From CAYLNH01 sp964384625 (GTDB taxonomy: Bacteria > Verrucomicrobiota > Lentisphaeria > JABSQK01), in NCBI GenBank assembly GCA_964384625.1, contig CAYLNH010000095.1:1-23957 (forward strand): 23,957 nt of DNA, given 5' to 3'. Made by a program: the position numbers and the translations under genes. Below, in pieces: positions 16,001-23,850 of the stretch. Position 1 is the first letter of the stretch. The number at the start of each line of letters is the position of its first letter. The notes beneath the pieces were generated by a model that was not told the origin of the DNA, made no database searches, and was given only the letters and a program-made list of their open reading frames with translations.

Positions 16001-16801
16001 TTATTCCGTGTTGTAATGCACCCGCGCGTAGAGCTTGCGATACTGCCTGGGCGTAACGCCTTTGCGGCGCTTGAAGAGCCGCCGCAGATAGGCGGCGTCG
16101 GCCAAACCGCAGGCCCGGGCAATGGCGCTGATGGTGTCCGTGCTGTGCAGCAGCAATTGCTCCGCCCGGCGCAACTGCCGGTGATGAATCGCGGCGGTGA
16201 TGGTCCGGCCCGTCTGCCGTTTGAAGACCCGGCCCAGGTAATCCGGATTGCACTGCAGCGCGGCGGCAACATCCGCCGTGGTGATGCCTTCGTGGGCGTG
16301 CGTCGTGATGAACTCGGCGGCCAGGTCGGCCAGCCGGTTGCCGGGAGCGTCGGAAACCGCGCTGGAAACGGCCACTTCCACGAGCATCTCCCACACCAGC
16401 AGCCCACCGAGAAGCGTCGTCAGACTCCCGTTCTCCTGGTCATCAAGGAACCGGCGATACAGTTCCGTCAATCGCTCCGGTCGACTTACACGGGTATGCT
16501 GCGGCACCTGCAGACCGCCGCCGGAACCGCCGGACTGCAGCTCGAAATGGACCCAGTAGAACGCCAGATCCGCCGGGTACGGCGACGCCCCGCCGTGTTG
16601 CCGGCCCGGCCACAGCAACAGAACATCTCCCGCGTCCAACCGGAATTCGGTGTTCGCCTCGAACATCGCCAGTTGCCCGCGGTGCACGAAAATCAGTTCG
16701 AACGACTCGATCGTCCGGACCGGATGCGCGCCTTGCCCACTGGAAACAAACAGTCCGCCGTTCAGCGGCCGTACCGGAATGTCATCGCTGATCGTCAGCA
16801 T
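16001..16801 (-). CDS. AraC/XylS-family transcriptional regulator
   Basis: A 266-residue regulator. The N-terminal region (about 20-110) is cupin-like (IESFELIFVHRGQLAMFEANTEF, LDAGDVLLLWPGRQHGG, FYWVHFEL), the class that senses sugars. The C-terminal 100 residues carry two helix-turn-helix motifs (ITTADVAAALQCNPDYLGRVFKRQTG and TISAIARACGLADAAYLRRLFKRRKGVTPRQYRKLY). ATG at 16801 fits the usual domain start; the frame continues to 16891 but that part has no family character, and no strong ribosome binding site marks either. It stands alone between the kinase and a repeat-rich gap, so its target is not evident. Confidence 0.88.
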   Translation of the reverse strand: MLTISDDIPVRPLNGGLFVSSGQGAHPVRTIESFELIFVHRGQLAMFEANTEFRLDAGDVLLLWPGRQHGGASPYPADLAFYWVHFELQSGGSGGGLQVPQHTRVSRPERLTELYRRFLDDQENGSLTTLLGGLLVWEMLVEVAVSSAVSDAPGNRLADLAAEFITTHAHEGITTADVAAALQCNPDYLGRVFKRQTGRTITAAIHHRQLRRAEQLLLHSTDTISAIARACGLADAAYLRRLFKRRKGVTPRQYRKLYARVHYNTE

Positions 16802-17102
16802 GCCCGCAAGATAACCCCGGGTCCCCGTTTTGTCCGCCGGCTTCTTCGCCGCCGGGCACGGGCTCAACGAACCACGGTCACAGCCCGGCACAACACAAAC
16901 CCCGCCCTTTTGGGCTCCGCAAAGAAGCCCCAGGCACAGCCAGGGGAGCGTCTACACGCCCTTCAGTTCAGCCGCTCCGCCACCACTCCGCAAAGAAGCC
17001 CCAGGCACAGCCAGGGGGATCTTTTCACGGCGGGTGCAGCTGCAGGACCCGCAAGAAGCCTTCTGCAGTCCGCCCGACGGCATTGACGCGAGGCCCGCCG
17101 AA
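16802..17102. repeat. Gene-free gap with a 32-bp direct repeat and hairpins
   Basis: Two identical 32-base copies lie at 16915-16946 and 16986-17017, 71 bases apart start to start. Each contains CCCCAGGC-ACA-GCCAGGGG, a hairpin with one A-A mismatch and a three-base loop. GCCC-TTTT-GGGC precedes the first copy (16904-16915). Related hairpins recur at 18861-18879 and 20225-20248. No gene is visible. Confidence 0.7.
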
Positions 17103-18221
17103 TCAACCGGCCACGGCTTTGTCCACCGGAACGTGTTCCAAGTCCAGGCTTTCGGCAACTCCAAGGCAGGTGAGCTTGCCCGCATACAAGTTCAGCCCGA
17201 GAGCCAGTGCCCGGCGGCGGCGGACGGCGGCTTCGACCCCGTGCTCGGCGATCATCAAACCGTACGGCAGCGTCGTACTGGTCAGCGCCAGTGTGGACGA
17301 CAATGCCACCGCCCCGGGCATGTTGGCCACGCCGTAGTGCACAACTCCGTCCACGGTGTAAATCGGGTCGTCGTGCGTTGTGGGTTTCGTCGTTTCGACG
17401 CAGCCGCCCTGGTCGACGGCGACGTCGACGATGACCGCTCCGGGTTTCATGAGCTTCAGGTGTTCGCGCCGCACCAGGCACGGCGCCTTGGCGCCGGGCA
17501 CCAGTACGCCGCCGATCAGGATGTCCGATTCACGCAGGACCTCCTCGATATTGTGGTCGGTGCTGTAAAGCGTCGTGATGCTGCTGCCGAAGATGTCGTC
17601 GAGGTACTCGAGCCGCTTGGCCTTGACGTCGAGGATCGTCACGTCCGCCCCGATGCCGACGGCGATTTTACAGGCGTTGGTGCCGACCACGCCGCCACCG
17701 AGAATGGCGATCTTGCCGCGGGGAATGCCGGGCACGCCGCCGAGCAGGATGCCGCGGCCGCCGAACGGTCTTTCGAGGTATTTGGCGCCTTCCTGGATCG
17801 ACAACCGGCCGGCAATCTCACTCATCGGCTTGAGGCACGGCAATTCGCCGTCGTCGGTTTCGATGGTTTCGTAGGCGATTGCTTTGATGCCGGTCTGCAG
17901 CAGGCTCTCGGTCAGCTCCCGATTCGCCGCCAGGTGGAGGTAGGTGTAGAGGATCTGGCCCTGGCGGAATAGAGTGACCTCGTCCGGCTGCGGTTCCTTG
18001 ACCTTGACGATCATATCGGCCTGGGCAAAGACCTCCTCTCGCGTGCCGACGATTGCGGCGCCCACCGCTTCGTAGGCGCTGTTTTCAAAGCCGGACGGAC
18101 TGCCGGCGCCGTCCTGCACGAGGACGTCGTGGCCGCGGGCCACATAGGACTTGACGCATGACGGGGTCAGGCCGACACGGTACTCATGGGTCTTGATCTC
18201 TCGAACGGTCCCTACTCTCAT
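17103..18221 (-). CDS. ald: Alanine dehydrogenase
   Basis: NAD-dependent interconversion of L-alanine with pyruvate and ammonia, a cytoplasmic hexameric enzyme. At 372 residues it is full length. Arg 15, Lys 75 (VKVKEP) and His 96 (YTYLHLA), the pyruvate-binding and catalytic residues of the family, are all in place. The Rossmann loop reads AILGGGVVGTNACKIAVGIGADVTILD (about 172-198). Late motifs include IVDVAVDQGGCVETTKPTTHDDP and YGVANMPGAVALSSTLALT. The start is supported by AAAGGGA about six bases before the ATG. It has no close operon partner; a long palindrome-rich gap lies upstream. In this setting it probably serves ammonium recycling or alanine fermentation balance. Confidence 0.96.
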   Translation of the reverse strand: MRVGTVREIKTHEYRVGLTPSCVKSYVARGHDVLVQDGAGSPSGFENSAYEAVGAAIVGTREEVFAQADMIVKVKEPQPDEVTLFRQGQILYTYLHLAANRELTESLLQTGIKAIAYETIETDDGELPCLKPMSEIAGRLSIQEGAKYLERPFGGRGILLGGVPGIPRGKIAILGGGVVGTNACKIAVGIGADVTILDVKAKRLEYLDDIFGSSITTLYSTDHNIEEVLRESDILIGGVLVPGAKAPCLVRREHLKLMKPGAVIVDVAVDQGGCVETTKPTTHDDPIYTVDGVVHYGVANMPGAVALSSTLALTSTTLPYGLMIAEHGVEAAVRRRRALALGLNLYAGKLTCLGVAESLDLEHVPVDKAVAG

Positions 18222-19068
18222 CAGTATCCCTTTCTTCCCTGCGACGCCCGCCGGGCGCTGCCGCCGGGCGCCGGCAAAGCGTCACCTTCGTTGTGCACCA
18301 TCCCGTGTGAGGCATGGAATGCAGTCGTGCAACTGTACTCGCTACCGGCGCCTCATTCCAGGTCTCCGAGGCAGGCGCAGTCGCGAAAAGCAAGGACGCG
18401 ATGAATCGCGTCTCGCCCTGCGGCAGGAAGATCCCGCCGCTGCGACGGCCTTGGCCATCACTTTGACGGCGGCAGCCCCGGATCCGACCGGCAGGACGCG
18501 GGCTGCCGCCTAGATGGTCTCGGCGGAAGCCGTTCCGCCACGGATTGCCCGGGGTTTGAGGCTCGCGGGAGGCGGCGGAAGGGTCGTGTGCTGAAGCACA
18601 TGACCATTTCGCCAACGCCCCCCGAGCCCGAAAACGGGCAGCTCGAAGAGCGGGTCCAAGCATCCGGCCAAGGCGGGACCCCGCGATGCGGGGCAAGCAC
18701 GAGATTTATCCCGCCAAAGCGGGACACGATGCTCGCATCGCTTGTTCGACGGCGCCTTGCCGGACCGGCGCCTGGCCGCCGTCCCTGGCTGGAGAACTCA
18801 CGCCGAGCCCATCTGGCAGGAATGTCCGCCTTCCGGCGGAGACGACGAAGTCCATGACTGCCCCAGGCGCAGCTTTGGGAGGATCTCGAGACCGAACAGA
18901 CAAAGCGTGCAGTCTGTGAGGCAGGACATCGCCGGCAGAGGTTGCCAAATCCGGGCGCCGCATCACCGTAAGAGATCCGGCCGCCGCCGTCGTTTCCGGC
19001 CGCCGCGCCCGGACCATCCCGGCTGCATGGCCAACCGGTTTGCGACCAGGTCCAAAAAGGATACCGAC
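18222..19068. repeat. Long gene-free, palindrome-rich gap
   Basis: About 850 bases with no credible gene. Perfect hairpins include an 11-bp arm pair (18468-18478 with 18500-18510), GGCGGAA-GCCG-TTCCGCC (18522-18539), TGTGCT-GA-AGCACA near 18590, GCCCG-AAAA-CGGGC near 18625, CCCCGC-GAT-GCGGGG near 18680, TCCCGC-CAAA-GCGGGA near 18708, CGATGC-TC-GCATCG near 18728, TCCGCC-TTCC-GGCGGA near 18830, and CCCCAGGC-GCA-GCTTTGGG (18861-18879). CCGCCGGGCGC is repeated directly near 18249-18272. The promoter of the sugar kinase and of ald must also lie here, but I could not fix them. I looked for a glycine or other known riboswitch before ald and saw none. Confidence 0.65.
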
Positions 19069-20175
19069 ATGACTCAAGATCTGTCTGCCGTTATACAGCA
19101 TTTCCTGATCCACGGCGATTTCATCTCGGCCGCGCCGTACGGCAACGGCCATATCAACGACACCTTCGCCGTCGTCATGAATCAGGGCGGCGCCACAGTG
19201 CGATACCTGACCCAACGCATCAACCATGGCATCTTCACGGACGTCTCCGGGCTGATGGAGAACGTCGCATGCGTCTGTACGCACCTGCAGGCGCGCCTGG
19301 CGCAGGCGGATGTCGACGACGCCTCGCGCCGGGCGCTGACGTTGATCCCGACGCGCCAAGGGGGTGCTTATCACGTTGACGCCGACGGCAACTACTGGCG
19401 CGTCTACATCTTTATCGAAGGCGCTACCGGCCATGAGGTGATTGCCGACGAAGCCCAGGCGTACGAAGTCGCGAAGGCGTTCGGCGACTTCCAGAAACTG
19501 CTGGTGGATCTTCCCGGCGGGCCGTTGAACGAGACCATCGTCGACTTCCACCACACACCGAAACGATTCGCCGCATTCGAAGCCGCGCTGGCCGCGGATT
19601 CGCACAACCGCGCGGCCATGGCGAAGGGCGAAATCGACTTCGTCCTGAACCGCCGAGAGCTCGCCGGTGCGTTGATCAAACTGGCCGCCGCGGGCCTGCC
19701 GATGCGCGCGACCCACAACGACACGAAACTCAACAACGTCTTGATCGACGACGCCACCAATCAGGCTGCCTGCGTCATTGACCTGGACACGCTGATGCCC
19801 GGGCTCTCACTCTACGACTTCGGCGACCTGGTGCGGACGTCTACCAGTCCCGCGGTCGAAGATGAACAGGATCTCGGCAAAGTGACCATGCAGCTGAACA
19901 TGTTCGACGCGCTGGTCCGCGGCTTCATCGACAGCGCCGGCGAGGCTTTGACGCAAGCGGAGATCGCGAACCTGCCGTTGGGCGGGCAGGTGATTACGTT
20001 TGAGTGCGGCGTCCGTTTCCTGACCGACTTCCTGCAGGGCGACACGTACTTCCGCACCAGGCGCGAAAACCACAACCTCGATCGCTGTCGAACGCAATTT
20101 GCCCTCGTACGTTCCATGGAAGAACAGGCCGCAGCCATGGCCGCCGCCGTCGCCAGGGCTTCCGGCAAGACCTGA
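19069..20175 (+). CDS. NahK-like N-acetylhexosamine 1-kinase (APH-fold sugar kinase)
   Basis: A 368-residue kinase of the aminoglycoside-phosphotransferase fold. The N-terminal YGNGHINDTFAV (24-35) is typical of N-acetylhexosamine 1-kinases, which phosphorylate GlcNAc or GalNAc at the anomeric carbon. The catalytic loop is ATHNDTKLNNVL (214-225; Asp 218, Asn 223) and the metal-binding segment CVIDLDTLMPG (Asp 238). Length is close to Bifidobacterium NahK. ATG at 19069 has AAAAAGGA seven bases upstream; the open frame above it is palindrome-rich noncoding sequence. No lacto-N-biose phosphorylase or uridylyltransferase is in view. The family is sure at fold level and the exact sugar is inferred. 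It fits salvage of amino sugars released by secreted glycosidases. Confidence 0.82.
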   Translation: MTQDLSAVIQHFLIHGDFISAAPYGNGHINDTFAVVMNQGGATVRYLTQRINHGIFTDVSGLMENVACVCTHLQARLAQADVDDASRRALTLIPTRQGGAYHVDADGNYWRVYIFIEGATGHEVIADEAQAYEVAKAFGDFQKLLVDLPGGPLNETIVDFHHTPKRFAAFEAALAADSHNRAAMAKGEIDFVLNRRELAGALIKLAAAGLPMRATHNDTKLNNVLIDDATNQAACVIDLDTLMPGLSLYDFGDLVRTSTSPAVEDEQDLGKVTMQLNMFDALVRGFIDSAGEALTQAEIANLPLGGQVITFECGVRFLTDFLQGDTYFRTRRENHNLDRCRTQFALVRSMEEQAAAMAAAVARASGKT

Positions 20176-20224
20176 CTTCAGCCGCCGCCAAACGGGTTAT
20201 GGCTTGGGTTCCAGCTCTCCAAAA

Positions 20225-20248
20225 AAGAAGCCCCGGCGCAGCTTGGGG
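20225..20248. repeat. AAGAAGCCCC…TGGGG dispersed hairpin
   Basis: CCCC-GGC-GCA-GCT-TGGGG with the AAGAAG lead is a variant of the repeat found twice at 16915-17017. It lies between the convergent sugar kinase and adenosyltransferase genes and may also act as a bidirectional stop, but without a T-run. Confidence 0.5.
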
Positions 20249-20305
20249 GGGTGAGCGGATTTCGCGCCTCTTCGCGCTCTGTTTCGTCAGCCGGCCTCAA
20301 CGACA

Positions 20306-20839
20306 CTAGGATTCAATGCCTTTCCGCGCTTTGACGCCGTCCGTGTAGTAGTGTTTCACCTCGCGCATCTCCGTCACCAGGTCGGCGCGGTCGATGATGC
20401 GCGGATCGGCTTTGCGGCCGGTGATGACCAGTTCCACGCTGTCCGGCTTGGCGTCGATCACAGCCAGGAGGTCCTCGACGGTGAAGAGCTTGAAGTGAAT
20501 GGCGATGTTGGCTTCGTCGAGGATGACGACGTTGTAGTCACCCGACGTGATGATATCACGCACTTCGGCGAGACCCTCCCGGGCCGCGGCAATATCGGCG
20601 GCAGTCGGCTCATTGCGGATGAAACAGCCGCGGCCGTATTGTTTGACGGTGATCTCGTCGAATCGCTCGAAGGCGACGATTTCGCTGTACTTCATGCCCT
20701 TGACAAACTGGGCGATGTATACGGTCAGCCGGGCGCCGGCGGCCCGCAGGGCCAGTCCGAACGCAGCAGTGCTCTTTCCTTTTCCGTTGCCGGTGTAGAC
20801 CTGGACATAGCCTTGGTCCCATACGGTTGGCTGGGTCAT
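20306..20839 (-). CDS. cobO: Corrinoid (cob(I)alamin) ATP adenosyltransferase, CobO/BtuR type
   Basis: Transfers the 5'-deoxyadenosyl group from ATP to cob(I)alamin or cobyrinate diamide, making coenzyme B12. The 177 residues match the family length. Visible marks are YVQVYTGNGKGKSTAAFGLALRA with the modified P-loop (residues 17-24), VYIAQFVKGMKYSE, VVILDEANIA (Walker B-like) and ELVITGRKADPRIIDRADLVTEM. ATG at 20839 is chosen because GGAGGT lies six bases upstream; a longer start at 20887 would overlap the permease stop as TGATG (193 residues) and is a real alternative. It is the last gene of the B12 uptake operon, so imported corrinoids are activated by the same transcript. Confidence 0.93.
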   Translation of the reverse strand: MTQPTVWDQGYVQVYTGNGKGKSTAAFGLALRAAGARLTVYIAQFVKGMKYSEIVAFERFDEITVKQYGRGCFIRNEPTAADIAAAREGLAEVRDIITSGDYNVVILDEANIAIHFKLFTVEDLLAVIDAKPDSVELVITGRKADPRIIDRADLVTEMREVKHYYTDGVKARKGIES

Positions 20840-20886
20840 GGCAGGACCTCCATTCGAACAGTCAGACTTCGGCGGCACATGCGTCA

Positions 20887-21900
20887 TCAGATCATTCCTT
20901 TTTCCGGCGCGCTTTTGCGAACCAGCAGCCAGACGAAGAACGGGCCGCCGAGGAGCGCGGTGATGATGCCGACGGGCATGGTTGCCGGGGCGATGATGGT
21001 GCGGGCGATAAGATCGCAACACGTCAGGAAGACCCCGCCGAAGAGGGCGGTGGCGGGAGTGAGCCAGCGGTGGTCGGCGCCGAGGACGAGGCGACACATA
21101 TGCGGGACCATCATGCCGACGAACCCGATCGGGCCGCAGACGGCGACCACGCCGCCGACCATCAGTGAGGTCACGAGGAAGAGGATCTTCTTGACCTTCG
21201 CGACTTCGGCGCCGCGGCTGACGGCGATTTCCTCGCCGCTCATCATGAGGTTGAGTTCGTTGGTCAAATAGATGATTACGGCAATGCCGGTCACGGCGAT
21301 GGGGAGGACGTTGAGGACTTCATCGAAACCGGCGACTTCCAGGCCGCCAATCAGGCGGTGAAAGATCTGACGCGTTCCGGCGAGGTCGGTCATGTATTGG
21401 GCGAAGAGGATGACGCTGGAGAAGAAGAGGCTCATGGCAACGCCGGCCAGCAGCATGGTGGACGTTGAGAAGCCGCGCCTGAGCCGGGTCAGGCCGTAGA
21501 CCATGAGGATCGCCAGCAGCGCACCGGCAAAGGCCATGACGGACCGGGTGGAAATGCCGAGGACCGTGAAGACGAGACCGAAGCGCACACACAGCGCCGC
21601 GCCGAGAGAGGCGCCGCTGGCGACCCCCAGGGTGAACGGCGTGGCCAGCGGATTGCGGAACATGGCCTGGAACGCCATCCCGCTGACGGCCAGAGCGGCC
21701 CCGGCCAGGAAGGACAGACACACGCGCGGCAGCCGGATTTCCCAGAAGATGACGGATGCGACGTCATCGGGATCATGCCGGAGTGCGGTGACCGGCGAGA
21801 TCCATTGCGCGCCCATCAACGGAGCCAGCGCCATAGCGACAACCGCGCCGCCCAACAGGAGCAGCAGGACAGTCCATTTCCGTCTGGCGTCGGCAGGCAT
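20887..21900 (-). CDS. btuC: Cobalamin ABC transporter permease (FecCD family)
   Basis: Inner-membrane channel subunit of the B12 importer, working as a dimer with the ATPase. The 337 residues carry about ten hydrophobic helices and the family strings RLPRVCLSFLAGAALAVSGMAFQAMFRNPLATPFTLGVASGASLGA (start, residues about 56-101), LAGVAMSLFFSS and GPIGFVGMMVPHMCRLVLGADHRWLTPATALFGGVFL near the C-terminus. Its ATG overlaps the TGA of the ATPase gene (TGATG at 21900). Family members also carry ferric siderophores or heme; the riboswitch and adenosyltransferase on the same operon make cobalamin the likely cargo. Confidence 0.93.
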   Translation of the reverse strand: MPADARRKWTVLLLLLGGAVVAMALAPLMGAQWISPVTALRHDPDDVASVIFWEIRLPRVCLSFLAGAALAVSGMAFQAMFRNPLATPFTLGVASGASLGAALCVRFGLVFTVLGISTRSVMAFAGALLAILMVYGLTRLRRGFSTSTMLLAGVAMSLFFSSVILFAQYMTDLAGTRQIFHRLIGGLEVAGFDEVLNVLPIAVTGIAVIIYLTNELNLMMSGEEIAVSRGAEVAKVKKILFLVTSLMVGGVVAVCGPIGFVGMMVPHMCRLVLGADHRWLTPATALFGGVFLTCCDLIARTIIAPATMPVGIITALLGGPFFVWLLVRKSAPEKGMI

Positions 21901-22685
21901 CAGGGAGTCTCCGGGACAACCACGGCCTTGCCGGTTGTCGGGTGGGTGGCGAAGGTGAAGGTACGATCGTAGATCTGCTGTAGAACGTCGTTATTCATCA
22001 TCTCGCCAGGCGTGCCGCAGAACGCGATGGAACCGTGTTTCAGAGCGAGGATGCGATCGCTGGTGACGGCGGCGCTGTTGATGTGGTGGGTCACCGCGAC
22101 GATGGTGGTCTTGCGTTCGCGGTTGATCTTTGCCAGCAGCGCCAGGACATCGGCTTCATGTTTGGGGTCGAGAAAACTGGTCGGCTCGTCGAGCAGCATG
22201 ATGTTCGTGCCCTGCGCCAGGGCGGCGGCGATGTAGACGTTCTGCCGTTCGCCGCCGCTGAGGGTACCGAGAAACCGGTCTTTGAACTCCGCCGTCCCGG
22301 TCATCGCCAGCGCGTCATCGACAGCTTTGTGATCCTCGTGCGTCGGCGAGGAGAAGGGGCTCATGTGCGCGTAGCGCCCCATCAGCACGAACTGATGCAC
22401 GGTAAACGGCGCCATGCGGCCGCCGGCCTGGGGGACATAGCTGACTTCCCGGGCGAGTTCCTTCTGGGTGAACGTCGCCAGCGGCCGGCCGTCGATGTTG
22501 ATCGTGCCCGTGCCGCCGCGGTAGATGCGGTCAATGCACTTGAGCAGGGTGGTCTTGCCGGCGCCGTTCGGGCCGATGACAGAGAGGTAATCGCCGGCTT
22601 CGACGGTGATCGAGATATCCTGCAGGATCGCCGTGCCGTCGATGGCGAAGCAGTAGTTGCTGATGTTGATGGCGGGTGTTTTCAT
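21900..22685 (-). CDS. btuD: Cobalamin ABC transporter ATP-binding protein
   Basis: Cytoplasmic ATPase of the B12 importer, 261 residues. Walker A is GPNGAGKT (38-45), Q-loop VPQ (84-86), signature LSGGERQ (142-148), Walker B IMLLDEPT (162-169) and the switch His in VTHH (200). The start ATG at 22685 overlaps the upstream BtuF stop as ATGA; the longer open frame above it is the BtuF gene read in another frame. All motifs are intact. The specific cargo is inferred from the operon. Confidence 0.95.
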   Translation of the reverse strand: MKTPAINISNYCFAIDGTAILQDISITVEAGDYLSVIGPNGAGKTTLLKCIDRIYRGGTGTINIDGRPLATFTQKELAREVSYVPQAGGRMAPFTVHQFVLMGRYAHMSPFSSPTHEDHKAVDDALAMTGTAEFKDRFLGTLSGGERQNVYIAAALAQGTNIMLLDEPTSFLDPKHEADVLALLAKINRERKTTIVAVTHHINSAAVTSDRILALKHGSIAFCGTPGEMMNNDVLQQIYDRTFTFATHPTTGKAVVVPETP

Positions 22686-23593
22686 TGGTTCCAGTCGACG
22701 TCGGGATGGAGGGCTTTGGCCATGTCTTCCAGAGTGAGGATAAAGCGCGGTCCGGGCACGACATGGTAGCCCTTGCCGAAGACGTAAACGCGCTGGTTTT
22801 TGACGGCGTTGATCTCGGGCATGGCCGCCCATTCCCGGCGCACCTTTTCGGGGTCCAGCCCTTTGTCCTCGACATCAGAGACCATGTCAATGATCACATC
22901 CGGGTTAAGCTGGATAATGCCTTCGCGGCCGACAACCGGAAATGTGACATCGCCCTGGTAGACGTTGGTGCCGCCGGCCATGTCGATCAGCGTATCGTAG
23001 AAACCGTCCTTGCCGGAGATGTAGGCGTCCTTCAGTGAACCGGATCCCATATTACGGCCGACGGAGACCATGACCGTCGGCTTCTTCCGGCCGGCGGTCT
23101 TCTGTTGGATTCTGGCGGCCCGGGCCTGTGTGTCCTTGACGATGGCGTCGGCTTTTTCCCCAACGCCGCAGGCGTTGCCGACGCTGGTTATGGAGTCGTA
23201 GATGCCGGCGACGCTTTTGTGATCGACAGTCATCACTTCGATGCCCAGGTGCTGCAAGTGTTTTTTCGGTTCCGTGTGCTCCGAGACCATGATGACGAGA
23301 TCGGGCTGCAGGGCGACAATGGCTTCGTAGCTGGGGTCGAAGTAGCCGCCGACCTGTGTTTTGGTGGTCGCCGCCGCCGGGTAGTCGCAGAATCGGGTGA
23401 CCCCGACCACGCGATCGCCGAGGCCCAGCGCGTACAACTCCTCGGTAATGCTGGGGGCGAGCGAGACAATGCGCCGGCAGCCTTGACGGTCGGCCTCCGC
23501 CGTTGGGGTGTGGGTCAACATGCGTTTGGCAATGTAGCTGCCGGCAAAGGCCAGGATGATGATGGCGATCAGGATATACTTGCGCATCGGCAT
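22682..23593 (-). CDS. btuF: Cobalamin-binding periplasmic protein, BtuF-like
   Basis: Substrate-binding protein that captures corrinoid outside the membrane and delivers it to the permease. At 303 residues it has a hydrophobic N-terminus (YILIAIIILAFAGSYIA) without a lipobox, so it is either cleaved or membrane anchored. The class III binding-protein fold is seen in RIVSLAPSITEELYALGLGDRVVGVTRFCDYP, FDPSYEAIVALQPDLVIM, GKKP-type linker helix and LNPDVIIDM. GAGGA lies three bases before ATG 23593 and nine before ATG 23587, so the start may be the second Met (301 residues). It is the first gene after the cobalamin riboswitch and its terminator. Confidence 0.92.
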   Translation of the reverse strand: MPMRKYILIAIIILAFAGSYIAKRMLTHTPTAEADRQGCRRIVSLAPSITEELYALGLGDRVVGVTRFCDYPAAATTKTQVGGYFDPSYEAIVALQPDLVIMVSEHTEPKKHLQHLGIEVMTVDHKSVAGIYDSITSVGNACGVGEKADAIVKDTQARAARIQQKTAGRKKPTVMVSVGRNMGSGSLKDAYISGKDGFYDTLIDMAGGTNVYQGDVTFPVVGREGIIQLNPDVIIDMVSDVEDKGLDPEKVRREWAAMPEINAVKNQRVYVFGKGYHVVPGPRFILTLEDMAKALHPDVDWNQ

Positions 23594-23606
23594 CGGTCCT
23601 CAGTAC

Positions 23607-23637
23607 AAAAAACCCCCGAACCGAGATCGGTTCGGGG
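23607..23637 (-). terminator. Intrinsic terminator of the cobalamin riboswitch
   Basis: CCCCGAACCG (23614-23623) and CGGTTCGGGG (23628-23637) form a perfect ten-pair stem with loop ATCT on the minus strand, followed by TTTTTT (23612-23607). It sits between the riboswitch core and btuF, so it should stop transcription when B12 is bound. Confidence 0.93.
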
Positions 23638-23703
23638 ATGCCGTGTTTCATCCTCATGCTCGGGCTGTGTCCGGTCCGCGAGACAACAGAACTCGAACTG
23701 CAA

Positions 23704-23850
23704 GGCGGTCTTCCGGCTTCCGGATCGTCCTACTGACTGCGCCTTCCCGTCGACTGGACAGTGGCGGTTGCAGCGTTCGTACCCGGTTACGGCGGCGGGT
23801 CCGCGACGGATTCACACCGTCTTCCTCAATCACTTGCAGACGCCATACCA
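23704..23850 (-). ncRNA. Cobalamin riboswitch (AdoCbl-type)
   Basis: Read on the minus strand, the RNA shows the conserved order of the B12 aptamer: GAAGACGGTGTGAATCCGTCGCGG, a GC-rich arm, the B12 box GCCACTG (near 23770), CGGGAAGGCG (near 23745) and the closing CCGGAAGCCGGAAGACCGCC (23723-23704). GGCGTC at the 5' end can pair with the 3' GACCGCC to close P1. The downstream terminator makes it a transcriptional off-switch for btuFDC-cobO. TTGACA (minus, 23876-23871) just upstream may be part of the promoter, but no good -10 was found. Confidence 0.95.

Noticed and set aside
16915..17017. Possible CRISPR array
   Set aside because: Only two copies of the 32-bp repeat, no further spacer-repeat units and no cas genes.
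18222..18500. Possible glycine or other riboswitch before ald
   Set aside because: None of the conserved aptamer strings of known riboswitch classes was seen on the minus strand.
18742..19068. N-terminal extension of the sugar kinase
   Set aside because: The extension reads through palindromic noncoding sequence; the start at 19069 has an AAAAAGGA site and matches the family N-terminus.
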